64,000 nucleotides of DNA from Limnanthes douglasii subsp. nivea (GCA_036936605.1 JAUPFV010000002.1:168277739-168341738); one strand, 5' to 3'. Counted from the first letter of the stretch, positions 43,755-56,499 are shown. Translations and numbers: made by a program. The notes: generated by a model not told the origin, from the sequence alone.

Positions 43755-44835
43755 AAAAGAGTGAACAAACTCAATGTTTATAAAGGACAAAGTATTTAGT
43801 GTATTTCTCTTAATTATTCATTCGACCCTTTTATGTTATAATTTCATTATTTTTTATATGGATTACTACCATAAAGAACCAATATGTGTGTCATATATCT
43901 TATGATGCGTGACAATCAACCATTGCATGATTTATATTTACATCATATGACCGTAATGGGTAAATTAGTAATATAAATTATTTATCTTGAAGCTTATATA
44001 ACCTTGTTTTATCCACGTGACAAGTCATTCTCAATTTAGCTTCACCCAAACTTCTTTAAGGTGTTGTCATTTTAATTTCATCGCAATTATTTTTCATGCG
44101 TAGTTTATAATCATATGTCACTATTAGTCTCATACATCATCTAAATATCATTACATCGTTATAATGTATATTTATTCTACCCATCATAAATGTATCTTAT
44201 TAAGCCAACATCATGCAAAATCTTAGTTATATAGGATGAGAACTTAGAAAACGTTTTTAAATAAACATTCTCTTTATCAATAATTTTATTCAACATCTTC
44301 TATCATTAATCAAACTGATGTGTCGACTAACACCATTACATTTATATGGTACTTTTTCTCTATCTTTTTAAAAATTATGAATCATTATATTTCCCAACAA
44401 GGTTGATGACATTATATTGACATATAACTTTATTACGAACAAAGTACATAAAAACACTACATCATCTTATAACCCTATACTAACAAAAATCACAAAGAAG
44501 CTCCTTATTTTGTCAAACTTGTTTAAAAATAGATTAAATAAGAATATCATAAGCAAAAAAAGAAAAGTTAATAAAAACATAACAAATACTCTATACATGT
44601 AAAAACTAATACACAAAATAATATACTTGAGAAAAAATAATTTTATTATGACTCCATGATTACAATAGAAGAAGATCTTCTCCTTCTAAAAAAGAAATTA
44701 CATATATAGAAATAGATAAATCTAGTTGATTGTTATAGTTTGTAGTGACTATTAATCATATAATTTAAAATAGACAAATAATTTTCAATGACTATTCATC
44801 CAATATTTTCAAAGATAATTAATTGTATTTACGAT
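43755..44835. other. AT-rich DNA, possible decayed LTRs
   Basis: No coding similarity. Position between gag of H and RNase H of the copia element suggests it holds the 5' LTR of H and the 3' LTR of the copia element, but no paired copy was found. Confidence 0.4.
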
Positions 44836-44839
44836 GGAT

Positions 44840-47800
44840 CATAATTGTCAATCATATCAAGCTTTTTAATCACTTTGTTAAATATTCGTCGACAAAATAA
44901 TTTTGTAAGACTATATACTTTACGAGTAAAAAATATATACACCATTTGTTAATGTATTCTTTGATAAACAACCTATCCATTTCATCAAGAATTATACGGT
45001 CATGTTGAATTCGATTATATGCAATCATAATTATCGCTTTATTGTCATAGTGTATATTTATTTATTTCACGAGTTTATATCGAAGATCCTTCAATATAAT
45101 TTATCCATAATATGTCACATATCCATGAGTTTGTTCCTCACAACCCGGATTATGTACTTTATTTGACAATAACCATTTCTAACTCTAAATATCACCAAAT
45201 CCCAACGAACAAATATAAAATAGGTTGACCTCATGTTTGTCATATCTCATGCACAATATGCATCGATATATCACATTATTTTCGTATCACCACATTTCTT
45301 GAATATGATACATTTTCCCATAGATATCTTAAAATACCTTAGTCTTCAAAAGATTCTCTTCATATGTTCTTCACTTAGATTCTAAGTGAATTGACTTACG
45401 ATGGTAATGGCATTTGTAATATCTTGTCAAGTATGAGAATGATAAATTAGTATTTTCAAAGAAAGATAATACCTTGTTCCGTCACATGGAACTTCATTGG
45501 ACAAACATTCCCAAGTGAAGATTTCTTTACTCAATATATGTATCAATCTTCAATTAAGTATCCTAGTATATGCAAGAAGATTTAATATATACTTTTGTTG
45601 AGAAATGAAACTACTTTGACTTGATCTTGCAACTTTAATGCTTAAGAAGTATTTTAATTGTTCCAAATCGTTCATCTCAAATTCATGTAATAAATAGTTC
45701 TTGAGTGCCTTCATTTCTACTCGATTATTTCAAATACTAACCATATCATCTACATAAAATACGAGCAATAAACTTTCTCAACTTTTGTTTTATATATAAG
45801 CTATGATCAGGGTGATTTTCTCTATACCCAAATGCCTTCATATTCTTTGTAAACCATACAACCTAAGCATGCGGTGATTGTTTTAACGCGTGCAATATAT
45901 ATTTTAATTTACATATCTTTCATCATTCAGAATTCGTGACTCTATGTGGTAAATCAATTTATACTTCATCTTCTAAATGGTCGTTACGAAATACATTCTT
46001 CACGTAAAAGTTTTCTAATGGCTAACCTTGTTTGCCTGCAAGAGAAATGAGTACATGAATTGTGTATGTTTGAGTATACCCTTTAATAAATAGTTTAGAT
46101 ATATTTATTAATACTTCTATATGAATTCATATTTACAATAAAGATCCAACGGTGACCGTCAATACAATATATGTTGGGTTTATAAACAAGTTCTCGAGTA
46201 AAATTATTCTATAATGCATCCATCTCTTTCTTTATGGCTTTCTTCTATCATGGATCTTGTAGTGCTTCTTGTAAATTACTAGGAATAGATACAGAGGATA
46301 ATTGATTCATGGTTCATGTAAATAACTTACACAACCAATTGGTGGATATATAATAAGAAACTGGGTAGTTGGATTTGGAATTGATATATGGTTCATAAGT
46401 AGATTTTGGAATACCTTTAATAGGTCTTTTCAAAATTCTAGGTTGAATATCATTAACAGTATTAGGATTAGGTAATGCATGAGGTCGGATATTCTCATAA
46501 AGGGTTTCAGTAGATGGAAATTTTACTATTTTGGCTTCATGTCGTCTTTTATATGGTCTTATTTATCCATATGAATTTCATCTTCAGATCTCTCATTATC
46601 ATCTGCTATACTCCACATTTTTGTCACCATCTGTTAAGTTATTATATTTATTCAAATTATTTTTGTCAAATCCTCTAGTTCCTTAAACATACCTCCAATA
46701 GTGAGGAACTTTAATTCACCATGATATTGCTTCTTCCCTTGAAGGGAAGATGTCATAAAATATGCCTCTAATCTTTAAAACAAAACATCCAAAGAAATAT
46801 AATTATTCCCCTTACTAAGACGATAACAATAATATCCCATTTTACAATCATCATATCCAAGAAACATACACTTCCGAGCACATAGATCAAATTTTATTCG
46901 TCGATGTTTAGGTATATGAAAATAAACAACACATCTAAAAACAAGTGGTTATACGTTTTTCATTGCTACGATGCTGATAAGATCATGAATTTTTGGAAAA
47001 TGGTATAAAATTCAACAACTTGAGATAGTGTATGGTTTATTAAATAAACAGCTAATGTGAATGCATTTCTCAATAATTAAATTGAATATTCATTCAAAAA
47101 AAAGATGTACGAAAAACTTCTAGCAACTATCTATTCATTTGTTAAGCTAGCCCATTTTGATTTGGGGTATGATCATTGAAGGTACGATGTTGAATGTTAT
47201 TATTTGTCAATAACTCTGACATGTCATTACTCGTAAAATCTCCTTCATGATCAGATTGATACTCTTGTATCCTCTTTTGGAATTGGATCAAAATGATCAA
47301 ATATATTTTATAAATACTTCAAAAATCATGTGTATGAGTAAGTAGTGGAATGCACATCATACGTGTACATAAATAAATAAAAGTCACAAGATAACAATCT
47401 CCAAACACTGAAGGAACATGTGCAAAACCCCATACATCAAAGTGAAAAATATTAAAAGGTTCTGAATATTTACTTAAAAGGTCACTAATATCACAATAAA
47501 AATCTAAAACACTACGAATTGAAAATAATGACGAAGTTAGTCTCCAAAAATATATCATTGATAGATGACCGAGTCGTCGATGTCATAACCAAATATTGTT
47601 TTTTTCTTCTTCAATTAGTCAGAATTTATTAAGTTAATAAACCTATCATATCCACTATTAGATAGCTCCAAATAGTAGAGATTATTTTTCAAACACCACC
47701 ACTATATTCTTGCAAATATAAAATGGAGGCCAACACGTTACTGTACATATAAGTGTGCCAGTGATCCTACCAACATACAAGAAATTAATCTCTAGAACAT

Positions 47801-47848
47801 TAACAATAAGGACTAATTTTAATATCATGGATTCAGATATGACAATGA
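44840..47848 (-). pseudogene. Copia pol (GAG-pre-integrase, integrase, RT, RNase H)
   Basis: Minus strand. Upstream end: LVLIVNVLEINFLYVGRITG (about 47740-47800), then HRRLGHLSMIYF (about 47550-47595). Integrase: FNIFHFDVWGFAHVPSVFGD (about 47400-47465), YQSDHEGDFTSNDMSELL and GLAYK (about 47150-47265), LVFRCVVYFHIPKHRRIKFD then KCMFLGYDD (about 46845-46945). RT: LVFYVDDMVSI (YVDD at 45745-45756), LLHEFEMNDLEQLKYFLSIK (about 45625-45690). RNase H: DNKAIIIAYNRIQHDRI and LFIKEYINKW (about 44920-45045). Many stops. It is cut off at 47848 by the 3' LTR of element E. Confidence 0.85.
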
Positions 47849-48104
47849 TGTTAAGTATTAAATTATTTGTGCAAATATAGAATGTTTAGAGTAATTTTAG
47901 AAAGACAAAGTAATTTAATTGTAGAGAGATAAAGTAATTTAGGCTACTTAGAAAGAGAATAAATATATAAAAAATTATAATAAATTATATTGAGCCCCTA
48001 ACATTTACTTTATGTATTAAATCTATTCTTTAACTATAAAATATTTAAACTGAAATACTTTTAATAATTGCTTTTATTCCTCAATTATTTATATCCTTAT
48101 TAGT
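47849..48104 (-). repeat. 3' LTR of element E
   Basis: Plus strand TGTTAAGTATTAAATT to ATATCCTTATTA. Colinear with 58608-58921, sharing GGCTACTTAGAAAGAGAAT-like and TTTACTTTATGTATTAAAT-like blocks, but lacking about 60 bp from the middle. The minus-strand start TGATAAGG has become TAATAAGG. Just inside, AACTAAGGGTACTAC (minus) is a probable purine-rich primer tract. Confidence 0.88.
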
Positions 48105-48582
48105 AGTACCCTTAGTTTTTGTGAAGATTTATAAAGAAAGACTAACTCTTAGATCCAATAATTTAAATAAAATCCCCATATTTCTTTGCCTAAATAAATC
48201 ACATGTCATTTCTATGATAGCCTCGGAAACTTGACTGTCATTTCTGTGATTGCCTCAAAAATTTGACTATCATTTTTAAGATCACCTTAGAATCTTTTTT
48301 GGTGAAATTAACTCAATGAGTTAGTCATCGGAATTCTACAGTAGCTTATATTTATCCCTCTATAATAGAATAGAACATTACAAAAACTTCTTAGTGCGCG
48401 TGTTACTTGACTGTGACACTTTACACGTGTCGACCTACTTTCTACTAGGAAATCATTATCTATCGACTCATATCTCACCTTATGGGCACCCGTCGACCTT
48501 TCAACTCCCTTCTTTGAAATGCATAACCCCATTTTGACCATTCCTTCTAAATACAGTCTTAATACTCATTTTTCCAATCACA

Positions 48583-48625
48583 TATAAATTCTAGAGTAGA
48601 GAGAGAAAATTTCCTGAGAAATTTT
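48583..48625 (+). promoter_or_regulatory. Putative TATA box and leader of the antisense gene in element E
   Basis: TATAAATT at 48583 and AAAATTTCCTGAGAAA at 48606-48621, matching the block at 9890-9943 in element B except for the spacing (23 versus 38 bp). Only two copies support it. Confidence 0.4.
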
Positions 48626-48801
48626 ACTCATTTTCTATCATCACCGTGTTAATCGTTCTTCAGTCACATTAAAGTTTTTCTAATTTACGTTTACCCTGTT
48701 TATGTTTGGCTTAAACAACTTCTATCACATCGGTTTATGAATAAACAAATCCTGACAAAAAACCCATTTTTGGCATCTAAGAATACTTTAGCATCTCTGA
48801 C

Positions 48802-51560
48802 ATGGTTGTTCAATACAAAGCAGCAGGTGTAATCGATAACACTCCCAAACTATCCACTCATATTACCTTATACGGAGCTTCAACCGTGATCAAATTCGCT
48901 CTTTTGGAAACCAAAACCTTCATGATTTAGCTCTCACAACCTGTTCACAACCACCTCTTCGCATTGCAAAAGAAACACCTCCTCGAAATAGCCTGGATGA
49001 ATATTCCCATAATACTCAATCTCCTCGAAGTATATTCTCGAATACAATCTCCTCGAAGTATATCCTCGAAGTATATTCTCGAATACAAACCCCATAATAC
49101 TCAATAAAAAACAAACCCCTCGAATAAAATCAGAAGTATATTCTCAAAAGAAATAACCTCCTCGAAAAAGTCAATTTGTTGCGATGGAGGATTCTGAAGA
49201 CATCAACACTTCACCAAATACCACAACTTTATCTCCTCTTTCGAATGAGACAACTATGACAAACCAACAGTCACAGGTGACACATTTGCAAAGCCAAGAA
49301 CAAAGAGCTTTGAATATCATGAGAGCTCCCAAACAATACCTCATACTGCTGCCCTCCCATTCCCACAAATTTAGAACGAAGCGTTTGAGGATAAAGATGA
49401 ATCATAATATAGGGGAATAGAGTGATTTATATGTCCAAAATGAAGAAAGTACTCCACCTTCTGATTCCAAGGGTGATGTTACAAAGAAAAAAGCTCCAAA
49501 TAATAAAAAGAAGAAATCAAAGAAGTCATCACCCTTCCTGAAGAGATTGCCAAAAATCTAAGTGTCAATCTCAAGAATGTCCTTTATGAATACATTATTG
49601 TATTTAATAATATGTAATAATTTTATTAAAACCAATCTAAAGCCGAGATTCTAAAGAAATAGTGGGGTATCTCTGATAATGTCACTCTTCGGGTACGAGT
49701 GATGGGAGAGACTCTGATCTCTTGTGGATAAAAATAACTTTTTGTCTACCCCCAGTTTCTAAACTGGGGCCTTCGGTTTCCGTTGTACCCAGTCATAGTA
49801 GATTACTAGAAGATAATTAACCTGTATCTGATGCAAGCAAATCTGAACTTGTGGTTTACATTGCTATCAAGTATAATCGCGTCAAGACTTTCCCAAATAC
49901 CCTTTCCAATAGAACTGTTCAACGTATAAATTGGTCTCTCAAAGAATCCCATTCTACCTTACTACTACCTTACGCTTGGAAACTTCTCGAAGCTTATTAG
50001 TGATCTCTTGGAGGCTGTTAAACTATGGAAACATAACTATTTCTTTATTTCTGGCGCTTGGGAGAATAGAAAAGAGATTTCTACCAAATATCCCTCGAAG
50101 CTAAACCTCATATAATAAGTAATATAACATAACAATTTTTATTTTACATGTAATTTTGCTTCAAATATTCTAATCTCTTGTTGCTTGTCGTATAAATTTT
50201 GAGGTGGTAAAAGATTCATAAAACTGCCACCAAATATACCTTTTCCAAACTAACTAAATGGGCAGAAAGAGAATGGTGCAACGCATTTCATAAGACATTC
50301 ATGCCTCTGAACTTCATCTTGAGCTATCTAGAGAAGATCTCCCCAGACTTTGTCATCTGTGTTGACAAATTAGTGGAACCTCGGGTGTAGGAAACATCGT
50401 GAAGAGACTAGCATCTCCTGACATATGCGTCATATTGGATGTTTGGAATAAGGATTACCTCTAAAAAAGTAAAATAACAAAGCTCAAACTAGTTCCTCAA
50501 AAGGAACAAAGATAAATAACCCCTAACGAAAATCGAAAAAAAAAACTAATAAAGCTAATCCCCCAAATACCAAAGATGAAACAGCTAAATCTTCGAAGAA
50601 AAGAAAAAAATGTCGCTGCTTCCAAGAAAAAGACGAACTCTTCGAAAACTCCTCCAATAGTTGTGATAGAAGATGTGATTGATATTTCTTCTCCCAATCT
50701 GGCTCCCATTAGTGACGCTAACACCGCTGCTTAAGAAGTATAAAAGAAGACCAATACCTCCACACTGACCCTCAGGTTCATGAAATTTAAAATTACATTT
50801 CTAAAATTAACGATCAGCTTGTTAGATCAGGACTGTCTAGATCAGGATTGAATAGAACATTAACATTGGTCAACAATCAAAATGGCCTCCCTAAATATAA
50901 AAAATTATTCCCTCATCGGGTCGCGTCCTCGGATGCCCCTGGTTTGTATGATTTGTTTCCTCCACATCCTCCAGGTGAATCATCCGAAGAAGTTTCAAAT
51001 CTACTAGGTAATTTTGCAATCCTATCAAATGCTCTCATCATTGCTGAAAACCAACTAACAAATCTTGTAAAAGAAGTTATTTGGTGGAAAAAGAATCTAC
51101 TCATAACAAAAAGTGGGCTAAGCTTTGCAACAAGTTGGTCCTCGAGCAATTCAAAGGCTTTACAAAATATAGATCCAACTTTCACACTATGACCATTAAG
51201 AAAAATCGTTAGTTAACTTCAAATCTTGAAAAAGAGTTGGAAGAGCTCAAGCTAAAACATCAAGAAAAAATTGATGAAAAACAATCAAAGGAAGATGCAC
51301 TAAAGAAATTCTATGAAGAAAGCAAAGGAGGGTGAAAGAAAGTCTTTGAAGACATCGAATCATACAAAATCAAATCTGAAGAGGAAACGTGTACTGTCAT
51401 AAAAAGGTGTGGTGGATGATAGTGCAAATGATAGTCTTGTTGCCATAAAAATATCTAATGAACAAACAAGAATCTCATTGATTCGCGAATTCCATCAGGC
51501 TTTTCCGACGATGAAATTAGCAAAATTTTGAAATTCAATCCCAGAAGCTGGACGCCCTAA
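48802..51560 (+). pseudogene. Antisense gene of element E (putative gypsy-type transposon protein family)
   Basis: Possible start MVVQYKAAGVIDNTPKLSTH (48802). A minisatellite interrupts at 49005-49165. KAPNNKKKKSKKSS (about 49492-49533) is basic. The core reads YLMQANLNLW (49825-49854), then IASRLSQIPFPIELFN, LLLPYAWKLLEAY, and NYFFISGAWEN (about 50035-50067). A Lys/Glu-rich helical tail follows (LEKELEELKLKHQEKIDEKQ, about 51226-51285), then LIREFHQAFPTMKL (about 51480-51521), matching DIHKRFPNLKL in C. Ten or more stops or shifts. The same blocks in B and C show homology. Function unknown; nuclear or packaging roles cannot be inferred. Confidence 0.75.
49005..49165 (+). repeat. Minisatellite inside the antisense gene of E
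   Basis: Repeats of CCTCGAAGTATATTCTCGAA and ACCCCATAATACTCAAT pieces, several copies in tandem or interspersed. They are absent from the antisense genes of B and C, so expansion occurred in this copy or subfamily. Confidence 0.75.
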
Positions 51561-51909
51561 ATAAGCCTTTGTAACTATCACAAGTGAGTCAGAGAAATCC
51601 GACTATGAGAATAATGAACATAGTGAATCAGGTGCTTCAGATCAATAAGAGAACTCCTCGTAAGGTACCTCGGATAGTGCACATAATGGTGGAAAGGGTA
51701 AATCGAAGTTACTATTGTACCTATGGAAATAATTTGTTGTTGTATGTCGTCTTTGTGGTTCTCGAAACTTTTTTCTACGTTCATTTTGTTGGGTATGTGT
51801 TTGTATTTGTAGGTTTTACACATGTAGCACTTTATGTTTTGTTAAAAATGCTGAGTATCGCTTTTCTTTTTCCAAATTATCCTAGAAAAATTAATATGTC
51901 GTCCATATG

Positions 51910-52405
51910 TAGACCTCGTATAATGCTTTCATATTTTCACTTTGAACAATGCTTTGACAAGCGTTTAACACCTCGAATTATATTACCATTCAAATTGGTA
52001 ATTCAAACAATTCTTTAAATGAAGGTTAGCACTTTGAATTATATCGTTATTCAAATTGACACTTTGGACAAAGCTTTAATAAACGTTAGCACCTCGAATT
52101 AAACTTTCACTCATATTAGTATTTCAAAAAATGCTTTAAATGGACGTTAACACTTTGAATTATATCGTCACTTAAATTGAGACTTTGAAAAATGCTTTAA
52201 ATAAACGTTAGCACTTCGAATTATATCGCCACTCTAATTCACACTTCGAAAAATTCTTTTATTGAAGGTTAGCACTTTGAATTATATCGTCAGTGAAAAT
52301 GCCACTTCGAACAGGCTTTAAATGAACGTTAACAATTCGAATTATATCACCACTTAAATTGGCACTTTGAAAATTTCTTTTAACGAACGTTAGTATTTCA
52401 ATTTT
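51910..52405. repeat. 61-bp tandem repeat, about 8 copies
   Basis: Units begin AGCACTTCGAATTATATCG (and variants) at about 51967, 52028, 52088, 52149, 52210, 52271, 52331 and 52392, giving spacings of 60-61 bp. Each unit ends in CTTTAAATGAACGTT-like sequence. Located between the 3' end of the antisense gene and the end of pol. Confidence 0.93.
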
Positions 52406-53376
52406 TTTTTGCAATTTAACCCAACTATTAGCAATCCTTATGTAATTTTTAAAATAAAAAACCTATCATCGCTTAAGAAACTTATCAACACATGGTACAC
52501 TTAGAAAAACATTTGGCCAATAAAACGAAATTGTATTTTTAACTTCAGATATATGGCACCATATAAAAACCTTCCGCGCCACCAAGGGAGGAAATAGTAT
52601 GCCACTGTACAAACTAGACAGGTAAGAAAACAACAATATCATTAACATATAAAAAATACTCACAATGCAACTCTAAATGATCAATGTTCCATGGATGCTG
52701 CAAAAGTATCCCCTCTTTAGCTAGGAGGCTGTATGTGCCTGGCTTGATCATTTCTACCACTAAATAAGGTCCTTCTCAGTTTAGAACTATTTTCCTAACC
52801 TATTATCCTTTGTATGCAAGAACATCTTTAGCAAAACCCTGTCCGTTACCTTGAAACCTCTTCGTTTCACCTTCGAAAATTTCTTTTAACGAACGTTAGT
52901 ATTTCAAATTAAGTTTTTGCAATTTAACCCAACTGTTATCAATCCTTATGTAATTTTCGAAATAGAAAACCGAAGAAACTTATCAACACATGGTATACTT
53001 AGAAAGACATTTGGCCAATCAAAAGAAATTGTATTTTTAACTTCAGATATATGGCACCACATAAAAACCTTCCGCGCCACCAAGAAAGGAAATAGTATGC
53101 CACTTTACAAACTAGACAAGTAAGAAAACAACAATATCATTAACATATAAAAAAGACTCACAATGCAACTCTAAATGCTCAATGTTCCAAGGATGCTGCA
53201 AAAGTCTCCCCTTTTTAGCTAGGAGGCCGTATGTGCCTGGCTTAATCCTTTCTACCACTAAATAAGGTCTTTCTCAGTTTAGAGCTATTTTCCCAACCTA
53301 TTATCCTTCGTATGCAAGAACATCTTTAGCTAAACCCTGTCCGTTACCTTGAAATCTCTTCGTTTCACCTTCGAAT
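52370..53376 (-). repeat. ~500-bp direct tandem duplication at the end of pol (element E)
   Basis: TTTCTTTTAACGAACGTTAG at 52375 recurs at 52881, and CGTTTCACCTTCGAA at 52863 recurs at 53361. Everything between is colinear with scattered substitutions. Each copy holds the pol C-terminus on the minus strand (YLVVERIKPGTYGLLAKKG, HPWNIEHLE) plus downstream sequence and the edge of the 61-bp array. Confidence 0.92.
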
Positions 53377-54600
53377 TGTAGCGACTCCTCATCAAACTCT
53401 GGTAATGCACCAGGTTCAAATTCTCCTTAACTCTCTTTTCCTCAATCAAATCAAGCTTTGTTCGTCTTGATTCCTCATTAACATTCTCATAATAATTGAG
53501 TAGTCTATAAGATGGAAGTATTGACTCAATTGGACTTATTGCATTCATCCCAAAGACTAACACAAATGGAGTTTCTTTATTTGTAGCTCGAGGTGTCGCT
53601 CAATAACACCATAATACTTCTTAAAGGTAATTAGGCCATTTCACAGCAGCTCATGTCAAGTTTTTCTTCAAAGCTTCGAAATGATTTTCTAGTAACTTCC
53701 ACCTGTCTATTTGTTTATGAGTGAAACAATGTTAAAAAATACCATGTTATTATTCCCTTCGAATTACAAAAAGAAGTCATTTCTCTATTATTAAATTGTG
53801 GCTTCTTGTCTGTAATAATTCGTTGAGAAACCCCAAACCTGCAACGAATATAAGAGACGATGAACTTAATAACATCTTTAGAGCTTAGATTGAGTCCATT
53901 TTTAAAAATAATCCAAATCCACTATAATTTTTTGTCGTCTTCCCAAACCCATGGGTAAGCGCCCTACCAAATCCACCCCCATCTATCAAAAGATACTGCT
54001 TCAGAATTCGAAATTAGAGGTATAGATGGCTTGTGAAAAATATTTGCAAACCTTTGACAAATTTCACAGCTTCGTACTTGATTTTTAGCATCATTCATTA
54101 TTGAAGGCCAATAGTACTCTGCTAGTAAAATTCTTCTTGTCAAAGCCTTAAATCGACAGTGAGTAGAGACCTCCTTATCATGTAATTCAGATGAAACTTC
54201 TTAAGATTCATTCTTGTCCAAACATCATAACAATGGTCTACTCAATCATTTCTTGCATAATATTCCATCTAATATTGTATATTCATGGGCTCTAAACCTC
54301 AGCTTCTGAGTTAAATTTGTTTCAGAATTGAGTGTCCCTCTAAGTGAAAATTCTATTAAATCAAATCGACAATCGCCTCGATCTTTTTCTATAGTGACAA
54401 ACACTTCCTCAAAATATTTGCATTTTTCTGATTTTGTCAATATAAACAGACTTTCTTGTAACAATATCCACGGATACTCCTCTATATTTACAATAGTTGG
54501 TAAAGAATCTGCAATTGTATTTCCATTCCGATTAATGTGCTCAATAATCACCTCGTCAAACAAAAGAGTTAACCTCGAAGCTCGCTAAGATATAAAAAAA
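53180..54600 (-). pseudogene. Gypsy integrase and RNase H tail (element E)
   Basis: Minus strand. RNase H tail and linker: IIEHINRNGNTIADSLPTI (about 54490-54545). Integrase N-terminus: RFRAHEYTILDGILCKK (54246-54300). A region near 54000-54090 reads RSCEICQRFANIFHKPSIPL. The core has DVIKFIVSYIRCRFGVSQRI and ITDKKPQFNNREM (about 53780-53880). The C-terminal part reads MLVFGMNAISPIESILPSYR and ENLNLVHYQSLMRSRYNSKV (53330-53563), then the chromatin-proximal end in the duplicated block. Confidence 0.85.
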
Positions 54601-55110
54601 TTATGTCAAAATCTTTTAACTCAATTGACCATTTAGTGATCCTGCTAGAGATATCCGGTCGTTATAAAACTTTTTTTAATGTCCAAATAATATGGCCTGA
54701 TACATAGATTCCCCATAAGTTGCAAGCAACTTTACTTTCGCACTAGATCCTAAGATAATTGAGCCTTCATCAGTTCGAACCAACCATATTAAATGCGTTG
54801 GTAACAAATCCCTATCACTCTCCTCATCAAAACGGCTCGAATGAAACTCAACCAAAACATTCGCTAGACCTTGAGCCTTAATAGCTGTTGGAGGAGAAAA
54901 CTTTATGTCAAAATCTCCTAACTCAACTAACCATTTAGTCATCCTACCAGAGATATCCAATCGTTCTAGCACTTTTTTAATGTCAAAAAACATTCAGACA
55001 ATAATTATATGAGCCTAAAAATAGGGGAGTATTTTTCTAGCAGCTACCACCAAGAAAAAATCCAATTTATCAAGCCTTAAATATCTTTTTCTGATACTTA
55101 TAAATGTTTC
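54600..55110 (-). pseudogene. Gypsy RNase H (element E) with local duplication
   Basis: Minus strand. KRYLRLDKLDFFLVVAARKI then LPYF-stop-AHIII (about 55010-55100), followed by LERLDISGRMTKWLVELGDF and DIKFSPPTAIKAQGLANVLV then EFHSSR (about 54820-54970). A diverged copy of the SGRMTKW-ELGDF piece recurs at about 54600-54683 (offset about 302 bp), so part of RNase H is duplicated and the normal downstream block is displaced. Confidence 0.8.
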
Positions 55111-55800
55111 GTCACATACTAAAATGTTCGAGGAGATCAACCTTCTTCCCTTATCAACACACTATTGATGGAAAAATTCGACACAAAAATACACAAGAAT
55201 AGTTATTCCTTTGTCCAAGGATTTGATAGAATTTTTTGTGATGACAAATGTTCTTTAATCTTCGTCACATGATTTTCTTTTGACTAACATATCGTCAACA
55301 TGGAACTCCATATTGCTTCTAATTTGAGAAGTAAATGATTTGTTTACTAATGTTTGATATATTTCCCTAACATTTTAAAGACCAAAAGACATGACACGGT
55401 AATAAGCCAGTCATTGGCCATTTATAAACGTAGTACTTTCTTGATCCTTCAGATCATTAAAAATCTGATTGTAACTTGCGAATGCATCCACGAAAAAAAT
55501 AATTTTAATGCTTGATTTTGAATGAACAAGATGATCAATCATTTGCACATGAAATTGATTATTTGGAAACTCCCTTTTTAAATATTTAAAGTCAACACAC
55601 ATCACAAATTCTTCATTTTTCGTTCTTTTTTTTACAAGCACGAGATTCGCAATCCACGATAGGTATTGTGCTTCCCGTATATGTCCGATCTTAGATAATT
55701 GATCCACCTCAACCAAAATTAGCTCATATGTTTCTACAGAAAAAGCTCGTCCCTTTTGAATTATAGGCCTGACTTTCGGATTTAAAGCCAAGCTGTGACA
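55111..55800 (-). pseudogene. Gypsy reverse transcriptase (element E)
   Basis: Minus strand from 55791: MALNPKVRPIIQKGRAFSVE, IGHIREAQYLSWIANLVLVK, EFVMCVDFKYLKREFPNNQF, then IIFFVDAFASYNQIF. The catalytic box is HVDDMLVK (55291-55302), with Tyr replaced by His but both Asp kept. After this box the sequence soon passes into RNase H, so the RT C-terminal part seen in C and D (NPEKCTF to TGRLxxLNRFI) is missing. Confidence 0.88.
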
Positions 55801-55806
55801 TATCAG

Positions 55807-56480
55807 CTAGGACGGAACCCTTATCACATCATCAGGTTTCCAAGCAAATACATCTAAATTTTCAGACAAATACTTTAGTAAATGGTAACGTAAAGTGTCT
55901 GACAATAATGTCCCTATTTGTAAACGTTTCCCGTTAGGGAACATATACTCCTCTGCATGTTCTCCTACTAATATGGGTCCTAATATTTCCCTCAGATTAT
56001 CTACTATTTCCTCATCCGAATTCAATCCCCTTGATTGTCATTCAATCATTTTATCACCATAAGTGACCCTTTTAGAATAAAAAGTTATTGCATAACATTC
56101 TGCTTACCACTTACTAGTCACTTTGAATTACAGCGATGCGATAACCAATTATATACTTCGAGTACTGGTGGACAGTTGAAATAACATCATACATCATAGA
56201 CAACCATGACCTCCTAAAAATTTCATTATAGTTGGGCGGCCATTCCACTATCATAAATAAAACTTGAACTTTTTTTTCTTCAGAAAATGAACTATTCCTA
56301 ATAAAACATCTCCCTCGAATTCTCTAACGACTTACGTTATGACCCATATAAACCCAATTATGGTGTGCTCATATCGGAGAATTGTAGGTGGATTACGCAT
56401 CTTTTTATATATTGATTTGAACAAAACATTCACTAAATTTTATGTATCAATTAGTATTTGTAGGATCTCAATTCCTGTCA
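55807..56480 (-). pseudogene. Gypsy protease and linker to RT (element E)
   Basis: Minus strand. LQILIDT then a stop, NLVNVLFKSIY (about 56405-56475), is the protease active site region, with a stop in place of the Gly of DTG. KVQVLFMIVEWPPNYNEIFR and RSWLSMMYDVISTVHQYSKY (about 56155-56270) follow. The linker reads GKRLQIGTLLSDTLRYHLLK and YLSENLDVFAWKPDDVIRVP (55807-55935), with DVFAW as in gypsy pol. Confidence 0.85.
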
Positions 56481-56499
56481 TTTTTATATCAGTCACCAC

